Assembly (NCBI GenBank): GCA_028673005.1 | Contig: CM054114.1 | Coordinates: 128,121,307 to 128,185,306, forward strand | DNA: 64,000 nucleotides | Reading direction: 5' to 3' | Source: Tanypteryx hageni | Taxonomy: Eukaryota > Arthropoda > Insecta > Odonata > Petaluridae | Part shown: in pieces, positions 21,296 to 32,521 of the stretch | Layout of the letters: each line of letters starts with the position of its first letter | Position numbering within the stretch: the stretch's first letter is position 1 | Program-made: the position numbers and the translations under genes | Notes under the pieces: model-generated | The model's database searches: none | Seen by the model: only the letters and a program-made list of their open reading frames with translations | Told to the model about the DNA's origin: nothing

Positions 21296-21660
21296 TTCTA
21301 CATCTACATCTACATCTACATATTACCCTGCAAGTCACCTTGACGGTGGATGGCAGGGGGTGCCGCGCACCAAGTTCCTAACTAATTATTATTCACTGTT
21401 ATCTATTGTGGTCACGTATTGTCCTAGGGAAAAAGGACTCCTTATACCTCTCCGTCCTACTATCTATTTCGCGAATCTTGTCGTCATTATCCCTCCGTCC
21501 GATATACGTTGGTTGTCGAATAATATCCTTCATTTCATTTACGAATATCTCCGACCTATATTTATCTAGAAGTTTAAGTCTCGCCTGTAATCTACGATCT
21601 TTCAACGATGGCCAACTCAACTCATCAATGAGTAACGTAACGCTCTGTTTTTTATCGCGC
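21296..21660 (-). mobile_element. Family A LINE, short 3' fragment (copy A3)
   Basis: The 3' tail (TACATC repeats) is at 21,296-21,322, followed by the conserved 3' UTR (ACCCTGCAAGTCACC..., GGCAGGGGGTGCCGCGCACC) and, on the - strand, the C-terminal coding block ending FFPRTIRDHNR. It is closest to copy A1 (shared KKQSVTLLI, LSWPSLKDRRLQARL). It is inserted in the family B endonuclease. I could not resolve a target duplication. Confidence 0.85.
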
Positions 21661-21967
21661 ATGGCCAACTCTCTGCTCCTGGAATCTCCGCACATGACAT
21701 AATATACATTGCATATTCAATAAGGTGCCCAACTCACAAGCAGAAATATATCACCTATAGGGACTTCAAAAACATTAACAATGAAAAGTTAATTGCTGAC
21801 GCGTCTGCCATGCCTTGGTATTCTATTGAGTATATGGACGGCATTAACGAAGGTTGAGGCTTTCAACAATTTTGCACAGTCATTAATAAACACTCACGCT
21901 CCACTAAAGACTAAAGGGAGTCTCTAAGCCCCATGCACCATGGCTCACAACCGACATCAAACTGATA
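21661..21967 (+). pseudogene. LINE family B, end of endonuclease and linker (broken)
   Basis: Resumes family B after the insertion: GQLSAPGISAHDIIYIAYSI near 21,665-21,725, then KYITYRDFKNIN. A stop and frameshift occur near 21,850-21,860, and another one-base shift near 21,918, before PHAPWLTTDIKLI, which joins in frame to the reverse transcriptase. Confidence 0.75.
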
Positions 21968-23890
21968 ATGAAGAGACGTGATAATGCCTTCCGCATTTTC
22001 AAAAATACAAAAACACAGATCTCATTCAACCAATTTAAAAAACTAAGAAATAAAACTAAGCAACTTATCAGAAACTCTAAAACTCGGTACATTCATTCAC
22101 TGACCCGTCCAAATTCTTCACAATCTGCTCTATGGAGTAACTTAAAATTATTTGGTATTGGAAAATCTAAGGATACACAACTTCCTCCTCATATTTGCCT
22201 TGATACACTTAACACTCTATTCACCACTCCCCCAACTCCTGATGACAACGAAATGAAACAGAATCACATACACCACCTACTCCAACACACTCCTCCCACC
22301 ACAGCATCACCACCACTCCAATTTTCTCCTGTAACTCAGCTGGAAGTACTGAATTGTTTACGTAAAATCAAGTCCAGAGCACAAGGTGCTGACGAAATTC
22401 CAATAGTTTTCCTTCATAAGATTATTCATCTAGTTCTACCCATCATCACTCATACATTCAATTGGTCGCTTATGCAAAACAAATTCCCATCGCAATGGAA
22501 ACTCGCCATAGTCCGTCCCATACCTAAGAAAAGTCTTACTTCTGACATAACCGACTTTCGGCCCATCAGTTTACTTCCTGTATTATCAAAGGCATTTGAA
22601 AAGGTTTTACATGAACAAATCACATATTTTCTAATTAGTAATAATATCCTCGATTCTCTACAATCAGGATTCCGAAAATCACACAGCACTACCACAGCAC
22701 TCCTCAAAATCACTGACGATATCAGATTAGCAATGGACAAAAGAGACGTCACTATCATGACTCTTCTTGAATTTAGTAAAGCTTTTGACTCTGTAGATGT
22801 AAACATACTTCTAACCAAACTGCGCCTCATGAACTTCTCCTCAGATTCCCTAAACTTCATTAGTTCTTACCTGAATGATCGCCATCAAAAGGTCGTAACT
22901 GACAATCATTCCTCAAGATGGATTAAAGTGACACGTGGCGTACCACAAGGTTCCACCCTCGGGCCACTTCTCTTCTCTCTGTACATTAATGATATATCTT
23001 CTCAGCTTGCTCACTGTAAATACCACCTTTATGCTGATCATCTCCAAATCTATATGCACTCTCGCTCTATTGATCTCCCTCTTATCATTGATAAAATGAA
23101 CCATGACCTCACTTCTTTATCCAAATGGAGCAATGTAAATTTCCTCAAAATTAATCCTTTAAAAAGTCAGTCTATTATTATTGGGTATCCCAAACTTCTC
23201 TCGTCACTAAACTTCTCAGAACTTCCCCCAATTCTGCTCAATAACTCTGTCATTTGTTTCCAAAAAACTGCAACCAATCTCGGGTTAGTATTCAATGACA
23301 CATTGACCTGGACTAATCATATAACTAAAATATGTAATACTGTTAACAGTTCACTTCACTCACTTAAAAGAATTAAAAGCATTACCCATTTCTCCCTTCG
23401 CAAGCGACTTATCACCGCTCTTGTCCTTCCTCACCTCGATTACTGCGATACGGTCTATCAAGATCTATCTAACGAGCTGTCTCTAAAATTGCAGCGTGCC
23501 CAAAATTCCTGCGTAAGATTCATCTGTGATCTCCAAAAGAGAGACCATGTCACTCAACCTCTATATACGTTAGGCTGGCTTCGCACTGAAGCTCGTAGAC
23601 GTCTTCACCTCCTCTTGTTATTTTACCGAATTATAACTCTTCAAAACCCGCAGTATCTGAACTCCAAATTTTTCCAAATGAACTCTGTACACAACGCCAA
23701 CACTAGGGGCACCAATCTCTTCCAGATCCCACATCACAGGACGGAAATTTATAATAAATTCTTCCATGTTACAGCTTGTAGACTTTGGAACGCCCTACCT
23801 ACTGACCTCCAAAACGCAACATCTCTCCACATATTCAAACATAAATACTTTAAATTGCTGTTCTTTGCCCAAAATTCAGGTCAGCTTTAA
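21968..23890 (+). CDS. Reverse transcriptase of family B LINE, catalytic residues altered
   Basis: A 640-codon frame, open slightly upstream to about 21,920. Reverse transcriptase landmarks: DFRPISLLPVLSKAFEKVL (about 196-214), QSGFRKSHSTTTALL (232-246), GVPQGSTLGPLLFSLYINDI (324-343) and a C-terminal block with LITALVLPHLDYCD. It belongs to the CR1/Jockey group. Motif A reads LLEFSKAFD, with Glu (residue 268, codon 22,769-22,771) where catalytic Asp is expected. Motif C reads YADH (355-358, His codon 23,039-23,041) instead of YADD. With two of the three catalytic carboxylates changed, the enzyme is very likely dead although the frame is intact. Its endonuclease half is also broken. Confidence 0.85.
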   Translation: MKRRDNAFRIFKNTKTQISFNQFKKLRNKTKQLIRNSKTRYIHSLTRPNSSQSALWSNLKLFGIGKSKDTQLPPHICLDTLNTLFTTPPTPDDNEMKQNHIHHLLQHTPPTTASPPLQFSPVTQLEVLNCLRKIKSRAQGADEIPIVFLHKIIHLVLPIITHTFNWSLMQNKFPSQWKLAIVRPIPKKSLTSDITDFRPISLLPVLSKAFEKVLHEQITYFLISNNILDSLQSGFRKSHSTTTALLKITDDIRLAMDKRDVTIMTLLEFSKAFDSVDVNILLTKLRLMNFSSDSLNFISSYLNDRHQKVVTDNHSSRWIKVTRGVPQGSTLGPLLFSLYINDISSQLAHCKYHLYADHLQIYMHSRSIDLPLIIDKMNHDLTSLSKWSNVNFLKINPLKSQSIIIGYPKLLSSLNFSELPPILLNNSVICFQKTATNLGLVFNDTLTWTNHITKICNTVNSSLHSLKRIKSITHFSLRKRLITALVLPHLDYCDTVYQDLSNELSLKLQRAQNSCVRFICDLQKRDHVTQPLYTLGWLRTEARRRLHLLLLFYRIITLQNPQYLNSKFFQMNSVHNANTRGTNLFQIPHHRTEIYNKFFHVTACRLWNALPTDLQNATSLHIFKHKYFKLLFFAQNSGQL

Positions 23891-24755
23891 CATTTTCTTC
23901 TTACCTATTGCAAGACGGCTTCCTTCACTCTTCCTTACTTAATGAACATTAATTAATTTCTTCGCAGGTTATCGAGTTCTCAAAATGTACGCCTCCTTCG
24001 ACTGTTACCTTTTCATTGTCTAGTGTCTACTAAGTTATAGTGTTTATACTAATTCTCATTGTTTTATATCAATCTGTATTGTTTCATATTATTTTATACT
24101 GATTTATATCATTTTGTATTGTTTTATACTATTTTATACTGATTTATATCAGTTTGTATTGTTTAATACTATTTCGTATTATTTTATTTTATTATGTATT
24201 GTTTTATATCATATGTGTAATTTTATATCATTTCCTTCTTTCTTATGTTATGCATGATCCAACAACAATCTCCATATTCATTGTATATATTTCAAGTATA
24301 TTTCATCTTATTCTGCCAAATTATTGTATTATATTTCTTGGTTTGCATTACGTTAATATCTATATGACGGTATACAACGATGCTGTATATACGAACACTC
24401 CTCACTCCTTTCTATTTAATGTTGTATTACTATATTATAATATGTACACTATCCAGGGTTTTCGCAGGTTTTTCACACACCCCTTCTCAGTGGGTGTTTT
24501 CCTGCGTGGGTTTTACTAGGGAGGACATGCCTGTTTTACTTAGGTTTTCCCCACAATCTCTAATCTGTCTTCAATTTTATATATATATATTTTTTTTACT
24601 CTGTATGATTTAGGTATATACTGTTTATGTTATGCGTAATGTAATATCTTACTTTACCATTTTTTATATTTATTATATTGACGAAGGTTTAAATGTAAGA
24701 ATGGACCATATGGTCTAAATTTCGCCCGAATAAAGACGATTATCTATCTATCTAT
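23891..24755 (+). mobile_element. LINE family B 3' UTR and tail
   Basis: Contains a 40-bp tandem repeat (24,061-24,200, units of the type GATTTATATCATTTTGTATT...), a two-helix hairpin at 24,463-24,506, and the conserved terminus TGGTCTAAATTTCGCCCGAA with AATAAA and CTAT repeats (24,711-24,755). Short open frames here are compositional. Confidence 0.75.
24463..24506 (+). other. Hairpin in LINE 3' UTR
   Basis: The outer helix CGCAGG (24,463-24,468) pairs with CCTGCG (24,501-24,506). The inner helix ACACCC (24,477-24,482) pairs with GGGTGT (24,492-24,497). 3' UTR hairpins serve as reverse transcriptase recognition sites in some LINEs, which is suggested here but not shown. Confidence 0.5.
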
Positions 24756-26533
24756 TTATTCCTTCCAAAAAGGCAGAGCAAATTAAGCCGGCGCTATTGC
24801 TCCCGCGATCCTAATTAAGAAGGCGATGTTTAATTATGAATACGGAAGAATAAAATTTGGTCAAATTATTCTGATTAGCTTCGTGGCAACCAAGACTTGC
24901 TTCGGATATACTATAATTTTTCACCTAAATAATAAATCGCGTAGAACTCGAGCAAAACTGCGACAGAATTAGTTACTTATTCCATCCGAGAAAATGTCTT
25001 CTGAATTGAATTAATTAACGTGAATACGCAATGAGTACTCTTACTCAAAAATTAATAATTTGGATTCTATATCAATACACATTTCTTGTAGTATTATTAA
25101 TGTAATAAAAACTTTTATATTTTAAATGGAATTGTGATAATGATTCACTTACTATGCCTATATACCTTTTTTGTCTTTTCCATCACTTAACCTGTTGATC
25201 AGACATTATAAGGAGATTTAATACTTCACTTAGGTTGTTACGGTTTATGCTGACAAATGCAATCGAAAAATGTTAGGTCAAAAAATAAATGTATTTTTTA
25301 AGTAAACCAAAATTGAACTAAATTAATAAAGAGAAGAAAGCTTACTTTAAATTAATCAATATTTCTGGTTATTGAATATTAAGAAATCATAAACAATATG
25401 AAAGAGTGAATTCTATTGGAAATGTAAATTTAACTTAACTTGACAGAAATGTATTCACAGTGTCTTGAGTTATCCCAGATCGAATGTGCATAAAATTCGT
25501 TCGATACTTGAACTCAAAAACAAGGTTATAAATGACCCGGATAATTTTATAGCCAGTGCTACTACTGCATTTTATGTCGCGTACGTTGCATTGTAGGAAA
25601 GATGACGATTTTATGACCTAGATATTTTTATATCATCTCGTAGTCGGAAGGGAGGAGAAAATGCGATGAGAAAATTTTTATCGAGTAAATAGGTTACCCA
25701 TACAGGTTTATTAATTCCAAATACGCGCAAGATTTCAGAGGCAAATATCTTGTCACGTAAATACGGAAGCGTAAAGAAACAAATGCCACCTCAATCTAAG
25801 GGTTCCGCTGCGCGATGATCAAGCCGATAACATTTTTAAACGAGAATCACGACCCAGATAAACTGTAGCGGGTAAGAGCGGGAAGAGATAAAAAGAAAAA
25901 TTGGCCGACAGGTATAAAAGGATACGAAAGATCAAGCGAGAAAACTAGAGAGAGAGAAATACGAGGAATAGGCAGAGATAAGGATAGAAATAGAGCATAA
26001 AAAGGCGTTCGGAAAGAGGCAATAGCCGCGAACTCAATTCCGTAAAGAGAGAGAGAGAGGGAGGGATGGGAAAATTAGCAACGGCTGAGGTAACAAAAGG
26101 GATCCCCTTGAAATTTACGGACCCTTCCCCATTTCGACTCGGCGGGTTACAGTCGATAAGGAATAAAAAACACGGAATAATACGGATCGGACGAAAGGAA
26201 GGACGTAAAGGAGAGTATTCGTTCTTTTTTATCTCATTCTCCACCTAGGGTCGGTTTCCAAAGAGCGAGTGTTAAGGTTATCGTCAAAGAGACGCGGTGA
26301 AAGAGAACAGTGTGAAGGAGGTGGGACATACTCCAAAGAAATGTATGTTCCTGGAGATAATAATGTTAGAGAGGGTGGTATATGGAGTGGGTTGTGTTCC
26401 ATATGCAACAAAGCGTGTCGTTGAGTATATGTGTGCTACGAGTAGCTTCGTGTGTGGAGCTATTCGTTTCTGACGCACATTATTGTAACACCGGAGGTGC
26501 TACAAGGAAAAACAATGAAAGAATTTATATATT
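24756..26533. other. Non-coding stretch, no gene seen
   Basis: AT-rich DNA, with GA-rich patches near 25,930-26,070. No domain-bearing frame is present. Confidence 0.4.
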
Positions 26534-26706
26534 CAAGAGGATATGTAATGTAGGATGAGATGTACACACTCCAGGGGCAACTATTGTAAGAAGGGAGGCA
26601 GGTGTATCAAGGGGGAAACTTGCGTGTTGGGTAACATACAATTTAGGGGCAAAGACCTGTACGAAGGGAAGTATATATTTTAGGGGAAATATCTGAAACA
26701 CTAAAG
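26534..26706 (+). repeat. Degenerate minisatellite, unit about 37 bp
   Basis: Successive units start AGGGGCAACTATTGTAAGAA, AGGGGGAAACTTGCGTG, AGGGGCAAAGACCTGTACGA and AGGGGAAATATCTG, spaced 35-37 bp. An earlier, weaker unit begins AAGAGGATATGTAATG. Confidence 0.45.
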
Positions 26707-26922
26707 AGAATAGATATGAACTAAAAAGCAATTTTTCGTACCTGAGTGTTTTTTTCTACTTAAACAATTATAGTTATCAATATTAAATCTAAGTTGGTTA
26801 TTAAAATCATTTTTATAAAGTTACGTTGTTTTATTTAGCGCAAAATTACCTCACATTTTAGCTTTAACAATTGTTCGCAAAAAACATTTGAAAGACTTCA
26901 ATCAATATAACGTATGCATATA

Positions 26923-29524
26923 TTGGAGTCCCCGCACTTACGAGGCCAATTTATTGTGGACCAGTACGTGAAAATTCCCCGCACTTACGAGGATTTGCTC
27001 GGATGATCCGTTGAGTGCGCGTTCCCGACAGAAAATGCCTCGTTGCCGCGTTTCAACTTCTTCGAAATTTAAACTTCTTGCAACGTTGCCGCGTTTCGGC
27101 GAGCTCTACAAGGATCCTTGCTTCCCATTGGTCGAGCTCTACGCGTGCTGCGCCAACCACGTATATGAAAACTTATCGCTTCTGGTCCTGGGCGATTCCA
27201 TTCTTGCTACGAAAGCCCAAATAGGGGTGTGCCTACCCCATTCACTTTCCTCTTCCCTTATCTTATGCGTATCCACGCACCTTCTTAGAGTGAAACTACT
27301 ATACCCACAACCACTCACCTCCAGTAACCCCCTCCCGTACATCTCTCAACTTGCATTTGCTCTACCCAGCAAACACAGCCTGAACCGCCAGCAACTTTCG
27401 TAGTGGTTCTCGGATCATTCGTTGATTTTACCTGCAATTTTTGCTATCTATGAGTCCTAAACGTAGTGCTAGTGGTGCCGTGCCCAAGAGGAAGCGTAGC
27501 AACTATTGACTGGATGTGAAGTTGGATATTATTCGTCGTAGGAGGAGTGGTAAACGTGTGGCAGACATCCCCGAATCAACCATTCATACCATCATCAGCA
27601 ATGCTTCCGAAAACGAAGAAAAGGCTAGGAACTTGTTGAAACACTCTGGGGTGAAGATAACCCGTCTTAGGAGTGATGTGATGGAGATTATGGAGAGGTA
27701 CCTTGCAACTTGAATGGGGGATCTGTACCAACAGAGTACGCCCGAAAACTTAACCCTCATTCAAGTAAAAGCTTTAAGCTTGTACGAGAATCTACGGAAG
27801 AAAGCAAGAGAGGAGGAAGCGGCTAAAGTAAAGGAGTTTTTACCGCTTCCAAAATAGGTTTGACTTACAAAATCTCAGAATTCATGACGAGGCTGCCAGC
27901 ACAGAACTAGAGGCAGCTGAGGAGTTTTCCAAAGAGCTAAAAAAGATTATCAACGAAGGTGGTTACAGTCCCAAGCTGATACTCAACGTTGATGAGAGAG
28001 GTCTCTACTGGAAACGGATGCGATGTCGGACCTACCTTTTCAAGAAAGAAAAGTCTGCTCCTTGTTTTAAGGCTTCAAAAGACCGTGCAACTCTGCTTGT
28101 GGGTGGTAACGCTGCTGGCTATATGAAGCATAAGCCGTTACTTGTGTTTCGGAGTGAGAATCCGAGGGCGTCAAAGAACGTTGCCAATGCTTCACTACAC
28201 GTGATTTGGAAGTGACATAAGAAGGCATGGATTACGAGGAAGATCTTCCATGACTGGTTTGTGGAGTATTTTTTGCCGATGTTGAAGAAATACTGTGAAG
28301 ATCAATCTTGATTTCATGATTTTTTTTATTTTGGGCAATGCCAATGCTCATGTGCTTGATTTCGTAAGTTTGTCTCCGAATGTCACTATCGTCTTTTCGC
28401 CAAAGAGAACAACAGCTGTGATTCAACCCATAGACCAGAGGGTATCACCGTTTTGAAGGCTAACTATCTTTAGCTTACATTTTTTAAAAATGACAAAAGA
28501 AAGCGATGGCACCGAAGTGGCTATGCAAACGTTTTGGAAAGATTTTTATATTTTGCATTGTGTTGAATTACTCGGCAAATCTTCGAATAAAATTTCGATT
28601 TGACTGATCAATGGGTTTTGGAAAAATTGTATCCGGCTGCTGTTAATAACTCTTTTGAAGTATTCGACGTTGTCAAGATTAACAAGGAAACTACAGCTCT
28701 AGAGAAGGATGCAGGCTTCGACGATTATGTTGAAGACGACATTAAAGAGCTACTAGAATCTCATTCTTTGCCCTTATCAAATGAGGGTTTGTCGGAGTTA
28801 GACAAGCAAACCTGCAAAGAAGAAGTGAGATATGATAATGATGACGACATTACTGCTATTTCAGAAGGAAAAGATCTAACGAAAAAGACTGAGAGAAATA
28901 TTTGATAAAGCGGAAGAAATTATAAGTTATTTGAAGAATAATTATCGTGCTGCCAAAGCTGAACGCGAAATAAAAGATTTTAGCCTGCTACAGAGTAATT
29001 TTGAAGGAAAAATTACGTGATGGAAAACAAACGACTCTTGATTCATACTTTCATCAATCCAAACCAGTCACGGTAGTATCTGATCCTCAGCCAGGTTCCT
29101 CTGGTGTAAAGATGAGGAGATGGTAGACGATGCACATTCCTCACCCTCCGCCTAATCCTCTCCAAGCATTCACCTACATCCGTCCAATCAGGGCTCAAAA
29201 CATTTATTTTTAGTTAAAATAATGTACACCAATTCATATTTTAAAATGTTTAAAAATTATGTTTAAATGAGAATGGGAAATGAGTGAAAAAATCTTTAAA
29301 TTAATGTGTAATCACATGTGCAAAGTAATGTTTAACAAATATTTATAAGGTATAAATGTTAAAAGATATTAAAATAAGCTTGTTGAGGGTTATTTACAAA
29401 TTAATGGTCCCAATCAGAAGCTATTCCCATTATTTCTTATGGGAAGAAATTCCCCGATATCCGAGTTTCGCTATCCGAGTAGGTTTTCCAGTCCCCATTA
29501 TCCTCGGATTACGGGGACCCCCTG
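26923..29524 (+). mobile_element. Tigger-type (pogo) DNA transposon, degraded
   Basis: About 2.6 kb. The left end TTGGAGTCCCCGCACTTACG and the reverse complement of the right end (CAGGGGGTCCCCGTAATCCG) match, with TA on both outer sides (26,921-26,922 and 29,525-29,526). Inside the left end, CCCCGCACTTACGAGG occurs twice (26,930-26,945 and 26,977-26,992). The length and ends fit a full-size Tigger whose transposase has decayed. Confidence 0.85.
27450..29130 (+). pseudogene. Tigger-like transposase, multiply broken
   Basis: Begins MSPKRSASG at 27,450, with an early TGA (about 27,507). The N-terminal DNA-binding part (LDVKLDIIRRRRSGKRVADI) runs to 27,713. The centre (RIHDEAASTELEAAEEF, LNVDERGLYWKRM, KEKSAPCFKASKDRATLLVG) covers about 27,880-28,215. 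The second catalytic Asp is replaced by Gly (LGNANAH, codon 28,334-28,336). IQPIDQRV keeps the third. The acidic C-terminal tail continues in an open stretch at 28,600-28,905, then decays. Several stops and shifts occur. The family is a cut-and-paste DDE transposase of the pogo branch (domains annotated CENPB-type HTH and DDE_1). It is non-functional. Confidence 0.85.
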
Positions 29525-29526
29525 TA

Positions 29527-32521
29527 TGCCCATTCTCTTGGCGACCCTAAACCACAGCAATTGAAGCAAAAGTGAAATCGGTTTCTCTAGCAAGGACGGC
29601 CATACCAGTTAAATAAGCATAAAAATCACCCTTAGAGAACATTTATAATAATCGAGTCTTTTAAAGAGCACTCTCCAGAATTCCAATCCCAATATTACAA
29701 AACATGTCCTCTTTGCCATCAAATAATTTCAACTATTCACCAAATAGCTGAACTTTCCTTAATTTAGGAGCAAAAAAGCCATTTTTCGTATTTCTTTCGA
29801 GAGATTTCGAGCTTATGAACGTAAATCAGTATGTATTCGATAGCCTCTCATCCCGATTTATTTCACGTTAGTATGACTGAAAAGGTTACTCAAGAGCTCA
29901 AATAGCAAATTATCCAACCTATAATGACTTATTCATACTCTTACTCGCAGCGTGGCACTAACTACTACTTCGAAGAACGTGACTCGCTAAAATAAAATGG
30001 CTGATATCATTGCGGCGGATGAAAATGAATCGTGATATTGGGAAAAATAATATTACGCTCGATCGCGTCCAAACTTTTACGTTCCTCGGCCTATGTTTGC
30101 TGTGTGGCATTTCATCATCCCATCAAATTCTTTTCCGGAAGTTTCCGTCGTTGCTGCAATCACGACATTGTTGAAGAAGCACTCCATTTTCCCCCGAAGA
30201 CATGAATAATCGAGACCCTTGTTAAAACGTGAATTCATCAGAGAAAGATTTTTCACTTAGACATTTTCTTTGACCTTTTGATCTTTTAGTTTATTTCCTA
30301 AAATAATTGTACTGATTAATAACACGTGTTATTTAAAAATTTCGCGATTTAATTGTTACATTTCGGAAATGTTTTGTCTTTCCGTCAATTTAATTTGTTA
30401 GAAGAGTTTTAACCGAGAATATTTAGCAATAAAAATCATTTCGCATATAATAATACTCGCTGAAAGATTTTTTGCGTGAAAACTTATGAAGTTCATCTAT
30501 ATCATTACCATGAAAATTAAATCCTCCAAAGTTGATCCTTACTTAGGAGATTACGCATGGATGTTTATTTAAAATTTTATCAATCATCACTCCGAAAATT
30601 TACGACCACAGTGTATGTCCAAGAAGCAATTTATTTTGAAAGACCAATAACTTCGAAAACACTCGTTTTGACGGCAATAACCCTCAAAAATTTCTTTCAT
30701 TTCCCTATATGAGAAGTTCCGAGTTCTGATTCCAGATTGGAATTGGCAGCAGACTGCGGATTAGGAATTAATATCTAGCGGGGAAAAAATCTGACGATAA
30801 AAAAGAAAAAATTCGTCGCCCGATTCCTTCTCCGAGGGCTCTAATCGAAATCAACTTCTTTCAAATATTCTACCTCCTACCCTTTGATCCGCGAACCGGG
30901 AAATAAACGAGAATATGAGTTTTAGTCTTTTTGTCAATTACATGTATGTAAACAAATTTTCTGACCCTTGAATATGACCAAGAAAGATATAGAACATAAC
31001 TTAGCACATTCAACAATATGTTCACAAAATTATTAAATAATTGTCTGGAAATTAATGGGAACAATTTTTTTTAGGATCACGATTAAGACGTTTCAATTGC
31101 AAAAGTATGAAAGACTAATAAAAGAAAACACGATGTCACAAAAAAGTCCTTCAATAAACCGGGACAGTGCATAAAACCGTCACATCTGGTCTTCATGCAT
31201 ATAAACGACCCGCCGACAAACGTAACAAGAAAAGTAAAGTGCAAATAGGATTTACCGAAGAAGGAAATTTTTCAGCCGCGGGAATTTGAGCGAATTATTC
31301 TTTCAAAGAGACCACTATTTGAGAGTATCATCACGCTCTTCCACTCCTCTCCTCCACCCTCTCTCTCACTCCACCCTCTCACTCCCTCCCCCTATCTCTC
31401 CCTCCATCCTCCCTCTCTCCCTCAACCCCCGCAAAGAAGAAGATATAGAGTGTGGGCGTCTCATACACCGAATTTTCTTTTTTATCCCTCTCTTCTTATC
31501 CATTTACCCCTCAGGATTCCTCCCCCCTCCCCTTCCTCTTCCCCCTTTTGGGTCATCTCTTCCAATTTGACGCCTTTGCCCTCGTCAAAGAGGGGGACTG
31601 CGTCTTCAAATCTTTTTTAAGTGCTCTCCCTGGTGGCAGAGAAGGAAAAAGTAACCTTTCTTTTTGCTACGTCTAATCTTCTCTCTCACACACACACACT
31701 ACTCCTCCAGTTTCTCCGTTACCTCTAACCGGAAACATCTCGTCCGTTCCTTCTTTTCCTTCTCAACCCCATTACCGACTCCATCTCGCGGCTCAAAGAT
31801 AAAATAAAATGCATTAAACCGGACCCATCCAGTCCCTCTTTTTCTCGCTCTTACTCCGTATCTCCGTGATCAAATCTTCCGAGTCTTCCTCTCTCTTTTT
31901 TAAGCCTGTTAGTTTTTTGTAATGGGATTCCGAAACGACCTTCAGATCGGGCATTTTGAAGTTTCTCGGCAACGGATATAAGTCGAACTAATTTCGCACT
32001 GATCTATTAATGCGCCGAGTTTTTTTTAACATTTCCACACTGGTTTATTTGCAAAATATCATTAATTCTCTCATATAAGGCCTATGTCAAATTTCAAGTT
32101 TTTTGTTTATATTATTTACTCTACTCTGCTCTACTCGAAAAGACAGTTTATGGTTTCAAACGCTAACTTTCATTATTTCAAATTGCACGCACTTTTGATG
32201 CAATACGATTTTAATATGAGCAGAGAACCTGTTCAATTTCGATAGAATAATTAGGTAATAATTATCAGAACAGATGACCTAGACTCGAGATTGGATAAAT
32301 ATTAATGAGGCTATTTTTAATTATTTCCAGAAAATCAGTTATCATTTCAAAGTTAATCAGTAATTAGAGGTGGCCAATTTTATTTTTAGAATTCAGTAAT
32401 TATTTTTTAATTCCATTATGGTGTTTTGAATTGAAAATATAATGCCAAGCGCTAAAAATCATGTTTATTTTTAAATACACCACAAAATACACAATAATGA
32501 AAAACATTAGTTTTACAAATA
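29527..32521. other. Non-coding stretch, no gene seen
   Basis: AT-rich. A CT-rich block at about 31,330-31,640 and a short CA run near 31,686-31,700 are the only marked features. Confidence 0.45.

Noticed and set aside
24154..24613. Tyr/Ile-rich open frames of 121 and 77 codons
   Set aside because: They lie in the AT-rich repeated 3' UTR of a LINE and have no domain.
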